A stretch of DNA of 64,000 nt from UBA7067 sp051880615 (GTDB lineage: Bacteria > Bacillota > Clostridia > Oscillospirales > Acutalibacteraceae): NCBI GenBank assembly GCA_051880615.1, contig JBJEOH010000038.1, positions 54,759 through 118,758 of the forward strand, given 5' to 3'. Numbering within the stretch: position 1 is the first letter of the stretch; each line of letters begins with the position of its first letter. Both the position numbers and the translations under genes were made by a program. Below the pieces are notes generated by a model. It had not been told where the DNA came from. It made no database searches and saw only the letters and a list, made by a program, of their open reading frames with translations. Below, piece after piece: positions 1-7,570 of this stretch.

Positions 1-1
1 C

Positions 2-307
2 CGTATGGATAAATACGCTCCGTCACTGATGGATTTGGGACTGCGCGGTATGATAGGCAAGGGCGCACGCTCACAGGAGGTTATCGACTCTATTGTAAGG
101 AACAAGGGCGTGTACTTTGCCTGTATCGGCGGTGCGGCGGCTTTGATTGCAAAGAGCATTAAAAGCGAGGAAATCCTCTGCTATGAGGATCTGGAAACAG
201 AGGCAATAAGGCGATATACCGTTGAGGATTTTCCGTGCATCGTTGCGGTTGATTGCTACGGCGGCAACGCATATGAGGACGGAGTTAAGAAGTATTCGCA
301 GGAATAA
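2..307 (+). CDS. Fumarate hydratase class I, beta subunit (3' part)
   Basis: C-terminal part of the beta subunit of an iron-sulfur class I fumarase (fumarate to malate); it could also be the related L(+)-tartrate dehydratase beta subunit. The gene enters from the left edge, so the N-terminus is missing, and the reading frame is open from base 2. The segment MDKYAPSLMDLGLRGMIGKG and the later IGGAAALIAKSI and DFPCIVAVD are typical of the swivelling beta domain. In clostridia the alpha subunit usually lies directly upstream, outside this window. The nitroreductase follows after 24 bases and is probably co-transcribed. The fumarase/tartrate dehydratase family assignment is firm; the substrate is inferred. 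Confidence 0.85.
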   Translation, partial: RMDKYAPSLMDLGLRGMIGKGARSQEVIDSIVRNKGVYFACIGGAAALIAKSIKSEEILCYEDLETEAIRRYTVEDFPCIVAVDCYGGNAYEDGVKKYSQE

Positions 308-331
308 AGCGATAAATCGGAGGTAATGTAT

Positions 332-997
332 ATGCAGCTTATTGAGGCTGTCAGAAACCGTCACAGTGTTCGCAGGTACAAGGATAAGCCTGTTGATGCT
401 GAAATTCTGAATGCGCTGCGCGGTGAAATAGACGCTTGCAATAAAGAGGGTAATCTGCACATTCAGCTTGTCACAGATGAGCCGAAAGCGTTTGACAGCT
501 TTATGGCGCATTACGGCAAGTTCAGCGGCGTTAAAAACTATATTGCGCTTATCGGGAAAAAGAGCGACAGGCTTGACGAGCTGTGCGGATATTACGGCGA
601 GAGATTGGTGCTGAAAGCACAGCAGCTCGGGCTTAACACCTGCTGGGTGGCGATGAGCTATAAGAAAATACCGACCGCCTTTAAAATAGGCAGCGGCGAA
701 AAGCTGACGGTTGTTATTGCGCTCGGCTATGGGGAAACACAGGGCGTTAAGCATAAATCAAAATCAGCTGAGGCAGTCAGCAATATAAGCGACAGTACCC
801 CGGATTGGTTTAAATCGGGTGTTGAGGCGGCTCTGCTTGCGCCTACTGCGATGAATCAGCAGAAATTCACATTGACCTATGCAGACGGAAAGGTAGCCGC
901 CAAGGCAGGCTTCGGCTTTTACACAAAGCTTGACCTCGGTATTGTAAAATATCATTTTGAAATCGGCGCAGGCAAGGAAAGCTTTGAGTGGCAATAA
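332..997 (+). CDS. Nitroreductase family protein
   Basis: About 221 residues, an FMN-dependent nitroreductase-fold protein that probably uses NAD(P)H; substrate unknown. The N-terminal RNRHSVRRYKDKPV is the classic flavin-phosphate-binding opening, and LKAQQLGLNTCWVAM and ALGYGETQG follow as in the TM1586-like subgroup. An ATG at 326 lies only 2 bases after the GGAGG at 319-323, whereas the ATG at 332 has an 8-base spacing, so 332 is preferred. It follows the fumarase gene closely and ends before a strong terminator shared with the convergent HAD gene. A specific physiological role cannot be read from the sequence. Confidence 0.85.
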   Translation: MQLIEAVRNRHSVRRYKDKPVDAEILNALRGEIDACNKEGNLHIQLVTDEPKAFDSFMAHYGKFSGVKNYIALIGKKSDRLDELCGYYGERLVLKAQQLGLNTCWVAMSYKKIPTAFKIGSGEKLTVVIALGYGETQGVKHKSKSAEAVSNISDSTPDWFKSGVEAALLAPTAMNQQKFTLTYADGKVAAKAGFGFYTKLDLGIVKYHFEIGAGKESFEWQ

Positions 998-1015
998 AAT
1001 ACAATACAAAACTCA

Positions 1016-1045
1016 GGCGGCAGGGAAAATCCCTGCCGCCTTTTA
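1016..1045. terminator. Bidirectional terminator between nitroreductase and HAD genes
   Basis: Perfect 11-bp stem GGCGGCAGGGA / TCCCTGCCGCC (1016-1026 and 1030-1040) with an AAA loop, followed by TTTTA on the plus strand and by T-rich sequence on the minus strand. It lies between two convergent genes and can serve both. Confidence 0.9.
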
Positions 1046-1073
1046 TGTATGCTTTGGTTTATTGCTTTATTAA

Positions 1074-1745
1074 TCAGCCTTTGCCGCTGTTATTAATCCG
1101 TTCAATTATATCAATAACCTCGAACAAATCATCTGCAACGGCGTAGACCTTTTGCAGGATTTCGTCATTCGGCGGCAGTATATCGGGCACCATAACGGTT
1201 ACCATTCCTGCGCTGTGTCCTGCTCTTATTCCGTTGTGGCTGTCCTCAAGGCACATACATTCACAGCAGGGTATGTCAAGCTGTTTTGCCGCTTCGATAA
1301 AAATATCCGGAGCAGGCTTGCCGTTTGCCACCATATTGCCAAAAACTCCGGCAGAGAAATACTTGTATATATCGGCTCGTTTAAGCAAATCCTCGGCTAC
1401 CGCCTTGCTTGTTGAGGAGGCAACCGCGCATTTTATGTCGTTATCTTTGAGATATGTCAGAAGCTCGTCTATGCCCGGCTTTTTCGGAACGCCGTTTTCA
1501 TCAACCAACTTTAGAAAGCCGTCAAGATTCATCTGTCGCAGTCTGTCAAAGTCAAATTCATCGCCGAATATTGACTTGTAGAAAAGCTTTGTGTCGGGTG
1601 AGCGTTTGCCGACTGTCTGCTTGAATATGTCAAGTGTAATATCATAACCCATTATTGCGGCATTCTCTCTTGACAGCCTGTATGTAGTCCATTCGGTGTC
1701 GAGCATCAGTCCGTCCATATCGAAAACTACTGCGTTAATTTTCAT
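1074..1745 (-). CDS. HAD-superfamily phosphatase, beta-phosphoglucomutase-like
   Basis: 223 residues. Motif I is FDMDGLMLDTEW at residues 8-19 (catalytic DxD followed by a helical cap). Motif II is in VASSTSK, and the motif III/IV region is CLEDSHNGIRAGHSAGM, so all HAD catalytic elements are present. The cap region between residues 20 and 90 places it in the subfamily of beta-phosphoglucomutase, phosphoglycolate phosphatase and sugar-phosphate phosphatases, which cannot be told apart here. A GGAGGAA site precedes the ATG. The rubredoxin gene lies upstream on the same strand but is separated by its own terminator, so the two may be transcribed separately. Confidence 0.85.
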   Translation of the reverse strand: MKINAVVFDMDGLMLDTEWTTYRLSRENAAIMGYDITLDIFKQTVGKRSPDTKLFYKSIFGDEFDFDRLRQMNLDGFLKLVDENGVPKKPGIDELLTYLKDNDIKCAVASSTSKAVAEDLLKRADIYKYFSAGVFGNMVANGKPAPDIFIEAAKQLDIPCCECMCLEDSHNGIRAGHSAGMVTVMVPDILPPNDEILQKVYAVADDLFEVIDIIERINNSGKG

Positions 1746-1781
1746 ATCTTCCTCCAGAATACATAATTATAAGATATAAAG

Positions 1782-1810
1782 AAATCGGTCTGCTCATCAC
1801 AGACCGATTT
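1782..1810 (-). terminator. Terminator of the rubredoxin gene
   Basis: Perfect 11-bp stem AAATCGGTCTG / CAGACCGATTT with a 7-base loop; on the minus strand it follows the rubredoxin stop codon within 5 bases and is followed by TTTCTTTAT. Confidence 0.85.
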
Positions 1811-1814
1811 TGCA

Positions 1815-1973
1815 TTATTCCTTTACAAACTCTTCTTTGCCTGCTCCGCAGATAGGGCAGACAAAATCGTCCGGCAAGTCCTCAAATGCTGTGCCCGGAG
1901 CAATGCCCTGCTCCTCGCAACCCTCTTCGGGATCATAAGTCCAGCCGCACGGCTCGCAAACATATTTATCCAT
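1815..1973 (-). CDS. Rubredoxin
   Basis: 52 residues, a small one-iron electron carrier of anaerobes. The protein begins MDKYVCEPCGWTYDPEEG and ends FVCPICGAGKEEFVKE. Two CxxC pairs (Cys6/Cys9 and Cys39/Cys42) form the Fe(SCys)4 site; the aromatic and DP residues after the first pair and the LPDDFVCPICG motif are diagnostic. AAAGGAG lies 7 bases before the ATG. It is flanked by its own terminator, so it is likely monocistronic. Known partners of rubredoxins include rubrerythrin, flavodiiron proteins and superoxide reductase in oxidative-stress defence; none is in this window. Confidence 0.95.
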   Translation of the reverse strand: MDKYVCEPCGWTYDPEEGCEEQGIAPGTAFEDLPDDFVCPICGAGKEEFVKE

Positions 1974-2086
1974 AGCGATTCTCCTTTATAATTTGATAGT
2001 ATCATTATACTATCTTTGAGACAGGATTTAAAGTGGTTTATATGAAAAATTTTTATGAATAAGTCTTGTGTTTAGTACCGCTAAAA

Positions 2087-2406
2087 AAGAGAGTTAAGAG
2101 TTAAGAGTGGAGATGTGGTTGTCGCCGCAAGCGGCTCTTTAAAATAAGAAGAACTCGTAACAGGTTTGTTAATCTGTAGGGAACGGTTTTGACCGTTCCG
2201 GGATAGACAAATATACTACGGTTTATACAAAATCAGAATAGAGTATAACATCCATTAGAACGAACCGGAACACTCAAGAGTGTTCCCTACAACCTTCGTT
2301 ACGGGTTTCAGCTAAAACGGTATATTTCTTTACTCAAAGAGTAGCACAGCTGCGATAACCGACTCTTCACTCTCCACTCTCAACTCTGCGGTGCTTGCAC
2401 CGCCGG
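2087..2406. repeat. Non-coding composite inverted-repeat element (MITE-like)
   Basis: About 320 bp without a plausible gene. The left end (2089-2137) is rich in GAGTTAAGAGT units followed by GTGGTTGTCGCCGCAAGCGG. The right end (2361-2406) carries the complementary CACTCTCCACTCTCAACTC followed by a perfect hairpin GCGGTGC-TT-GCACCGC. Inside, two facing modules start with TGTAGGGAACGGT (2175-2200) and end with AGTGTTCCCTACA (2265-2291), each a hairpin. Most of the left end recurs at 8316-8385. This looks like a dispersed, non-autonomous repeat or composite of repeats; no transposase is present. It accounts for most of the gap between the rubredoxin gene and ypeB. Confidence 0.7.
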
Positions 2407-2409
2407 CGA

Positions 2410-3759
2410 TTACATAGTTAAAATTCCGTTGTCTGATTTCATAAGAATGAGAATTTGCTCTTCAAGTCCTGTTTCGCAGTTGATATACACAAGTATTTCC
2501 TCATTCTCAACACCCTTGCATAAAAATTCATAGCAGAGATATTCAATGCCGTCGTGAATAGGGATAACTGCGAGGCGCGATTTTTCCTCGGTGAGATAAG
2601 GGCTCAGGCTTCGGCGTGCGGAACTTAGCGAGAGATAAGGCTTTACATTGCGCAGACAGTGATTCATCAGGTAGTTCTCGGCGTTGTAGGAAACGATTTC
2701 GCCGTTTTCAAGAGATACGCCGACTTTTATTAAATCGCCGTAGCACACAACGCCGTCCTGCGAGTAGGCAAAGTTAATAACGCATATATTGTCGTTGATT
2801 GCGTAATAGCTCTCGGTCATATTATTTATTCCGTTTTTCTCAAGAAACGCCGACGCTTTTTCAAGGGCGTCCTTATACTCAAGTGATTTGTCGTTTGGTG
2901 AGTTGCTTTTCGTCATCTCGGCAATAAAGCCGCCCTGCTTTGAAACGGTGATATATTCGTTTTTGTCGGTTGAGAAAACATATGTGGGAATTTTACCGTC
3001 AGTCGGCGAAAGGCTTGTAAGAGTATCGGCGGTAATTGACAAAAAGGCGGCGGCTTTTTCGGCGGCTTCCTGCTCGCTTATCTCGTTATAGTTCTCAAGA
3101 AAAATACTTTTTTTGTTTTGGGTGCTGTCAGCAAACGGTCCGTCATATATTAAGGTGGGGTAGCTTGCAAAGCTCTCGTTTATTTCTCCGAAATCTCCGT
3201 CAAGTACAAACTCCGGCGGTGCTTGCTCGGTTATGTTGCCGTTGATAGTCTGCGTAATACCAAGCTGTGTGTCACCGTCGCCGTATTTAGCGGAAAGTTC
3301 CTCTAACACAGGGGAGAGCTTGTCGGCATATTCAGACAGGCTTACAAGGGTGTCGCGGTTTTGCGACGAAAAAGCATAGCCTCTTGACGACGCATTGATT
3401 ATGCTGAGCGAGTAATCGCCGACCTGCGATAGGAATTTATGCAGCTTTTCGCTCTCGGAAGTGGTGACCGGTAAACGGGACAGTACTGATTTTGCGCCGG
3501 CACTATCTGAGCAAAGCTTCGCGGCAAGTGAAAGTCTGCCGGTGCTTGTGTTGGCGTAAATTCCCTTTGACAGCGATGATTTTATGCTTGTCATATAGTC
3601 CGAAAGCTCGGACAGTGCCATCTGATAGCCCTGTTCAATGGAGGTGCGGTATCGGCTTGCTATTGAAAACCCTGCAATACACGCGCCTGATACAAGCAGC
3701 AAAAGTGCTGTGGCAAAGCTTATAAAACGCACTATCTGTCGTTTTGTCAATTTTACCAT
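2410..3759 (-). CDS. ypeB: Spore germination protein YpeB
   Basis: 449 residues, membrane-anchored spore protein. In Bacillus, YpeB is needed for localisation and stability of the cortex-lytic enzyme SleB (established knowledge). One transmembrane segment at about residues 9-31 (FISFATALLLLVSGACIAGF) is followed by the characteristic YQMALSELSDYMTSIKSSLSKGIYA and then two C-terminal PepSY-type repeats (about 230-310 and 310-385). The upstream in-frame ATG at 3807 has no ribosome site; the ATG at 3759 has AAAGGA about 10 bases before it and is preferred. Unlike in Bacillus, no sleB gene is adjacent. It diverges from the phosphate operon and implies that the host sporulates. Confidence 0.85.
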   Translation of the reverse strand: MVKLTKRQIVRFISFATALLLLVSGACIAGFSIASRYRTSIEQGYQMALSELSDYMTSIKSSLSKGIYANTSTGRLSLAAKLCSDSAGAKSVLSRLPVTTSESEKLHKFLSQVGDYSLSIINASSRGYAFSSQNRDTLVSLSEYADKLSPVLEELSAKYGDGDTQLGITQTINGNITEQAPPEFVLDGDFGEINESFASYPTLIYDGPFADSTQNKKSIFLENYNEISEQEAAEKAAAFLSITADTLTSLSPTDGKIPTYVFSTDKNEYITVSKQGGFIAEMTKSNSPNDKSLEYKDALEKASAFLEKNGINNMTESYYAINDNICVINFAYSQDGVVCYGDLIKVGVSLENGEIVSYNAENYLMNHCLRNVKPYLSLSSARRSLSPYLTEEKSRLAVIPIHDGIEYLCYEFLCKGVENEEILVYINCETGLEEQILILMKSDNGILTM

Positions 3760-3851
3760 TTTATCACTGTCCTTTTTTCTGTACCTCTTTCGATTTATTA
3801 TTTCCATTTAATTTTTATAATACACTAATTCCAAAAAATTCATATTACCAT

Positions 3852-3891
3852 TTTACAAACCTTTTACTCGTTTGTGTGTTTTCTTTTTACA
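3852..3891 (+). promoter_or_regulatory. Possible PhoP-box repeats upstream of pstS
   Basis: TTTACA at 3852, TTTACT at 3863 and TTTACA at 3886 lie 11 and 23 bases apart, close to the 11-base repeat of Firmicute PhoP boxes (TT(A/C/T)ACA units). They lie between the divergent ypeB and pst genes. AT-rich sequence makes chance matches easy, so this is suggestive only. The remainder of the 3760-4120 gap is the hairpin element at 3930-4090. Confidence 0.3.
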
Positions 3892-3929
3892 CCTCGGGTT
3901 TATATTCATAGGCGTACCAAAGAGGTAAC

Positions 3930-4090
3930 TTATACTAATACCTAATAAAAAGCAGACAATCTTTGCGGTCTAATTTCCGCAATACTGCGTTGTCGTCCTT
4001 GCAAGGCGTCAGCCTTGCGGCGTCCTCCGCCTTGTCTTGCGATAATTATCCTCGCAAATATAAGTCTACTTTCTATCAGGGATTAGCATT
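3930..4090. repeat. 160-bp near-palindromic hairpin element in front of pstS
   Basis: The whole stretch is one imperfect palindrome centred at 4009/4010. The outer arms match at 20 of 25 positions (TACTAATACCTAATAAAAAG at 3933-3952 and on to 3957, against TGCTAATCCCTGATAGAAAG read from the other end). Inner arms continue to match (AGACAATCTTTGCGG versus AGACTTATATTTGCGAGG), and the centre is a perfect hairpin GCAAGGC-GTCA-GCCTTGC at 4001-4018. It ends 30 bases before the pstS ATG, leaving only the ribosome site AAGAGGAG between. The form is that of a foldback MITE or a large structured 5' leader. No protein is encoded. Confidence 0.8.
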
Positions 4091-4120
4091 AATCAACTCA
4101 GAAGAGGAGAAAAGAAAACT

Positions 4121-5026
4121 ATGAAAAAGACATCAAGAGTATTAACCATGGCAGTAGCAGCACTGATGGCTGTATCGGCATTTGCAGGTTGCGGCAACAA
4201 TTCATCAAGCAGTTCTAACGACTCAGGCTCGGCTGCAACATTCGACACAAGTAAGGAAATTTCAGTTATCACAAGAGAGCAGGGCTCAGGCACAAGAGAC
4301 GCTTTTGTTGAGCTGACAGGCGTTCTTGTTAAGGACGGCGACACAAAGACAGACAATACAGCGGCAAGCGCAGTAACGGTTAACGGCACAGAGGCTGTTA
4401 TTACAAATGTTAAGGGCAATGACGCGGCAATCGGCTACATATCACTCGGCTCACTTAACGATTCTGTTAAGGCCGCAAAGATTGAGGGCGTTGAAGCAAC
4501 TGCGGAGAATGTAAAATCGGGCGATTACAAAATCAGCCGTCCGTTCAACATCGCTTACAAGGGTGAGCTTGAGGGACTTGCAAAGGATTTTGTTGACTTC
4601 ATTATGAGCGCAGACGGTCAGAAGGTTGTTTCGGACAACGGATATGTAACGGTATCAGAAAACGCTGCATACAGCGGTTCAAAGCCGAGCGGCAAGATTG
4701 TTGTAGCAGGCTCTTCATCGGTATCCCCTGTAATGGAAAAGCTCATAGAGGCTTACAAGGCTATCAACACAGGCGCAGACATTGAGCTTCAGACAAACGA
4801 CTCATCAGCAGGTATGACAGCCGCTATTGAGGGCACCTGCGACATCGGTATGGCTTCCCGTGAGCTTAAGGACAAGGAAGCGGCTGAGCTTAAGTCACAG
4901 GCAATCGCAAAAGACGGTATCGCAGTAATTGTAAATACAAACAATACCCTCGAAAGCCTTACACTCGACCAGGTAAAGGCTATCTACACAGGCGAAACAA
5001 AGGTTTGGAGCGACATAATTAAATGA
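4121..5026 (+). CDS. pstS: Phosphate-binding lipoprotein PstS, circularly permuted
   Basis: 301 residues, the extracellular phosphate-binding lipoprotein of the PstSCAB importer. A signal peptide ends in the lipobox FAGC (Cys24), followed by a Ser-rich linker. The order of the two halves is reversed relative to Escherichia coli PstS: residues 45-180 carry what is normally the C-terminal half (VITREQGSGTRDAFVEL, AAIGYISLGSLND, SRPFNIAYKGE, GQKVVSDNGYV), and residues 190-301 carry the normal N-terminal half (IVVAGSSSVSPVMEKL, CDIGMASRELKD, GIAVIVNTNN, IYTGETKVWSDI). Both phosphate-binding segments (SREQGSGTRD-like and GSSSV) are present. The stop overlaps the pstC start by ATGA. Confidence 0.9.
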   Translation: MKKTSRVLTMAVAALMAVSAFAGCGNNSSSSSNDSGSAATFDTSKEISVITREQGSGTRDAFVELTGVLVKDGDTKTDNTAASAVTVNGTEAVITNVKGNDAAIGYISLGSLNDSVKAAKIEGVEATAENVKSGDYKISRPFNIAYKGELEGLAKDFVDFIMSADGQKVVSDNGYVTVSENAAYSGSKPSGKIVVAGSSSVSPVMEKLIEAYKAINTGADIELQTNDSSAGMTAAIEGTCDIGMASRELKDKEAAELKSQAIAKDGIAVIVNTNNTLESLTLDQVKAIYTGETKVWSDIIK

Positions 5027-5892
5027 GATTAAACAGAATAAAAGAAAAGGCTATGCAGGGAGTTTTCTTCCTGACAGCCATAACAAGTATAGCGGCGGTA
5101 GTCCTTATTTGTGTCTTCTTATTCTATAACGGCGTTCCGGCAATAGCGGAAATCGGATTATTTGACTTTGTAGGCGGCCAGAAATGGGCGCCTACAAACG
5201 AACCTGCAAGTTATGGAATATTATGTATGATAGTAGGAAGTATCTATATTACTGCCGGAGCTATAATAATCGGTGTTCCGATAGGTATTCTTACGGCGGT
5301 ATTCCTCGCCAGATTCTGCACGCCAGCACTCTATAAGATTATAAAGCCGGCAACCGAGCTTTTAGCCGGTATTCCGTCAATCGTCTACGGCTTCTTCGGT
5401 CTTATGGTTATCGTGCCGTTTATCCGCGAAAACTTCGGCGGCGACGGCTCAAGCCTTCTGGCGGCTTCAATAGTGTTGGGAATTATGATATTGCCGACAA
5501 TCATCGGCGTGTCAGAGTCGGCTATCCGTGCCGTTCCCGAAAGCTACTACGAGGGCTCGCTTGCTCTTGGTGCAACAAGAGAGCGAAGTGTTTTCAAGAC
5601 GATTCTGCCTGCTTCAAAGTCAGGTATACTTGCAGGCGTTGTGCTCGGCATAGGTAGAGCTATCGGCGAAACAATGGCTGTTATTCTTATAGCCGGTAAT
5701 CAGGTGCAAATTCCCGATTCTCTTACAGACGGCGTAAGAACACTTACGGCAAACATTGTTCTTGAAATGGGTTATTCAACGGGACTTCACCGCCAGGCTC
5801 TTATAGCAACAGGTGTGGTGCTTTTTGTGTTTATTCTTTTAATAACCATTTCAATGCAGGCTATAAAGAGTAGGAGTGAGAAGAATGGCTGA
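5023..5892 (+). CDS. pstC: Phosphate ABC transporter permease PstC
   Basis: 289 residues, one of two membrane subunits of the phosphate importer. Six hydrophobic segments are visible, starting with a segment at about 15-37; the N-terminal FDFVGGQKWAPTNEPASYGI is characteristic of PstC. The cytoplasmic coupling loop reads SYYEGSLALGATRERSVFKT (EAA motif), followed by GIGRAIGETMAVILIAGN. The ATG overlaps the pstS stop by four bases, indicating translational coupling. Confidence 0.95.
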   Translation: MRLNRIKEKAMQGVFFLTAITSIAAVVLICVFLFYNGVPAIAEIGLFDFVGGQKWAPTNEPASYGILCMIVGSIYITAGAIIIGVPIGILTAVFLARFCTPALYKIIKPATELLAGIPSIVYGFFGLMVIVPFIRENFGGDGSSLLAASIVLGIMILPTIIGVSESAIRAVPESYYEGSLALGATRERSVFKTILPASKSGILAGVVLGIGRAIGETMAVILIAGNQVQIPDSLTDGVRTLTANIVLEMGYSTGLHRQALIATGVVLFVFILLITISMQAIKSRSEKNG

Positions 5893-6787
5893 TAATACAA
5901 AGGTGAGTGAGCCTGAGATTAAGGCTGTGAATAAAATTACTCTTGCACAAAGGCTGAAGGAATATAAAAGAAAGCCGCTGTCGCTTGTTATGTACCTTGT
6001 CGTTATTCTTGCGGCGGCTCTTTCTGTTCTCGCGTTGGTGTTTCTTATAGTATACATACTCGTAATGGGCGTTCCGAACCTTACGCCAGACCTTTTCGCT
6101 TGGGAATATAACAGCGACAATGTATCGTGTATGCCTGCGATTATTAATACGGTTATTATTACATTGCTGACTCTTGTTATCGCTGTGCCGTTCGGAATCG
6201 GCGCGGCAATTTATCTTGCCGAATACGCAAAGAGGGGAAACAAGCTTGTAAAGGTAATCAGAACAATGGCTGAAACACTGTCGGGTATTCCGTCAATCGT
6301 TTACGGCTTGTTCGGTATGCTGTGCTTTGTTACCGCGTTCCACTGGGGTTATTCAATTCTTGCAGGCGCGTTCACGCTTTCTATAATGGTTCTTCCGACC
6401 ATTATGCGTACAACCGAGGAGGCGCTCATCGCTGTTCCCGATTCATACCGAGAGGGCAGCTTTGGTCTGGGAGCAGGAAAGCTCAGAACAATAGTAAAAA
6501 CAATTCTTCCCAGTGCAATGCCGGGTATCCTTGCAGGAGTAATTCTTGCAATAGGCAGAATTGTCGGCGAAACAGCGGCTTTGATATATACCGCAGGCTC
6601 AACAACGGGACTTGTTGATGGCGTTATGGCATCGGGCAGAACGCTTGCGATTCATATGTATATGCTTGCAAACGAGGGATTGCACACCAATCAGGCGTGG
6701 GGAACTGCGGTTGTATTGCTTGTGCTTGTGCTTGGGATAAACACCCTATCAAGCTTTATAGCAAAGAAGCTTAGCAGCAAAAAATAA
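5885..6787 (+). CDS. pstA: Phosphate ABC transporter permease PstA
   Basis: 300 residues, second membrane subunit of the phosphate importer. The EAA loop is SYREGSFGLGAGKLRTIVKT, followed by GRIVGETAALIYTAGS. A GTG at 5876 is in frame, but AGGAG at 5872-5876 gives an 8-base spacing to the ATG at 5885, which is preferred; the gene then overlaps pstC by 8 bases. Hydrophobic segments begin at about residue 27, and the SGIPSIVYGLFG and LPTIMRTTEEAL signatures match the family. Confidence 0.95.
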   Translation: MADNTKVSEPEIKAVNKITLAQRLKEYKRKPLSLVMYLVVILAAALSVLALVFLIVYILVMGVPNLTPDLFAWEYNSDNVSCMPAIINTVIITLLTLVIAVPFGIGAAIYLAEYAKRGNKLVKVIRTMAETLSGIPSIVYGLFGMLCFVTAFHWGYSILAGAFTLSIMVLPTIMRTTEEALIAVPDSYREGSFGLGAGKLRTIVKTILPSAMPGILAGVILAIGRIVGETAALIYTAGSTTGLVDGVMASGRTLAIHMYMLANEGLHTNQAWGTAVVLLVLVLGINTLSSFIAKKLSSKK

Positions 6788-6820
6788 AACCGCCGAATCA
6801 AGAAAGGATAATAGGCATAG

Positions 6821-7570
6821 ATGGATAAATTCACGATAAGAGATATGAATTTGTATTACGGCAAATTTCACGCTTTAAAGAGCGTGAACCTCAATATGCC
6901 GGAAAATAAAATAACAGCGTTTATAGGTCCGTCGGGCTGCGGAAAATCAACGCTTTTAAAGTCGCTCAACAGAATGAACGACCTTGTTGAGGGCTGTAAG
7001 ATTACAGGCGATATAAGGCTTGACGGAGAGGATGTTTACGGCAATATAGATGTAAATATCCTCAGAAAAAGAGTAGGTATGGTGTTCCAAAAGGCTAACC
7101 CATTCCCGATGAGCGTGTATGACAACATTGCATACGGTCCTCGCACACACGGAATAAAGAGCAAGGCAAAGCTTGACGAGATTGTTGAAAGCTCGCTTAA
7201 GGACGCCGCAATCTGGGATGAGCTTAAGGACAGACTTAAAAAGAGTGCGCTCGGTCTTTCGGGCGGTCAGCAGCAGCGTTTGTGCATTGCAAGAGCTTTG
7301 GCAGTTAAGCCTGAGGTTTTGCTGATGGACGAGGCGACCTCTGCTCTTGACCCTATATCTACGGGTAAAATAGAGGAGCTTTGCTTAAAGCTTAAGGATC
7401 AGTACACAATAATAATGGTTACTCACAATATGCAGCAGGCGCTGAGAATTGCAGACTGCACTGCGTTCTTCCTGCTTGGTGAAATGGTTGAATTCGGGGA
7501 TACAAACCGAATTTTCTCAAATCCGCAAAAGAGGGAAACCGAGGAGTACATTACGGGGAGGTTCGGATAA
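6821..7570 (+). CDS. pstB: Phosphate ABC transporter ATPase PstB
   Basis: 249 residues, usual length. Walker A GPSGCGKST at residues 36-44, Q-loop VFQKANPFPMSVYDN, ABC signature LSGGQQQR near residue 145, Walker B VLLMDEATSALD, and the switch His in MVTHNMQQA. The FPMSVYDNIAYGPR segment is diagnostic for PstB among ATPases. It follows pstA after 33 bases and shares one base with phoU (TAATG). It energises phosphate uptake with PstS, PstC and PstA. Confidence 0.97.
   Translation: MDKFTIRDMNLYYGKFHALKSVNLNMPENKITAFIGPSGCGKSTLLKSLNRMNDLVEGCKITGDIRLDGEDVYGNIDVNILRKRVGMVFQKANPFPMSVYDNIAYGPRTHGIKSKAKLDEIVESSLKDAAIWDELKDRLKKSALGLSGGQQQRLCIARALAVKPEVLLMDEATSALDPISTGKIEELCLKLKDQYTIIMVTHNMQQALRIADCTAFFLLGEMVEFGDTNRIFSNPQKRETEEYITGRFG

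Noticed and set aside
71..754. Long antisense frame over the fumarase and nitroreductase genes
   Set aside because: It is the mirror of two well-supported genes, with no ribosome site and no recognisable domain.
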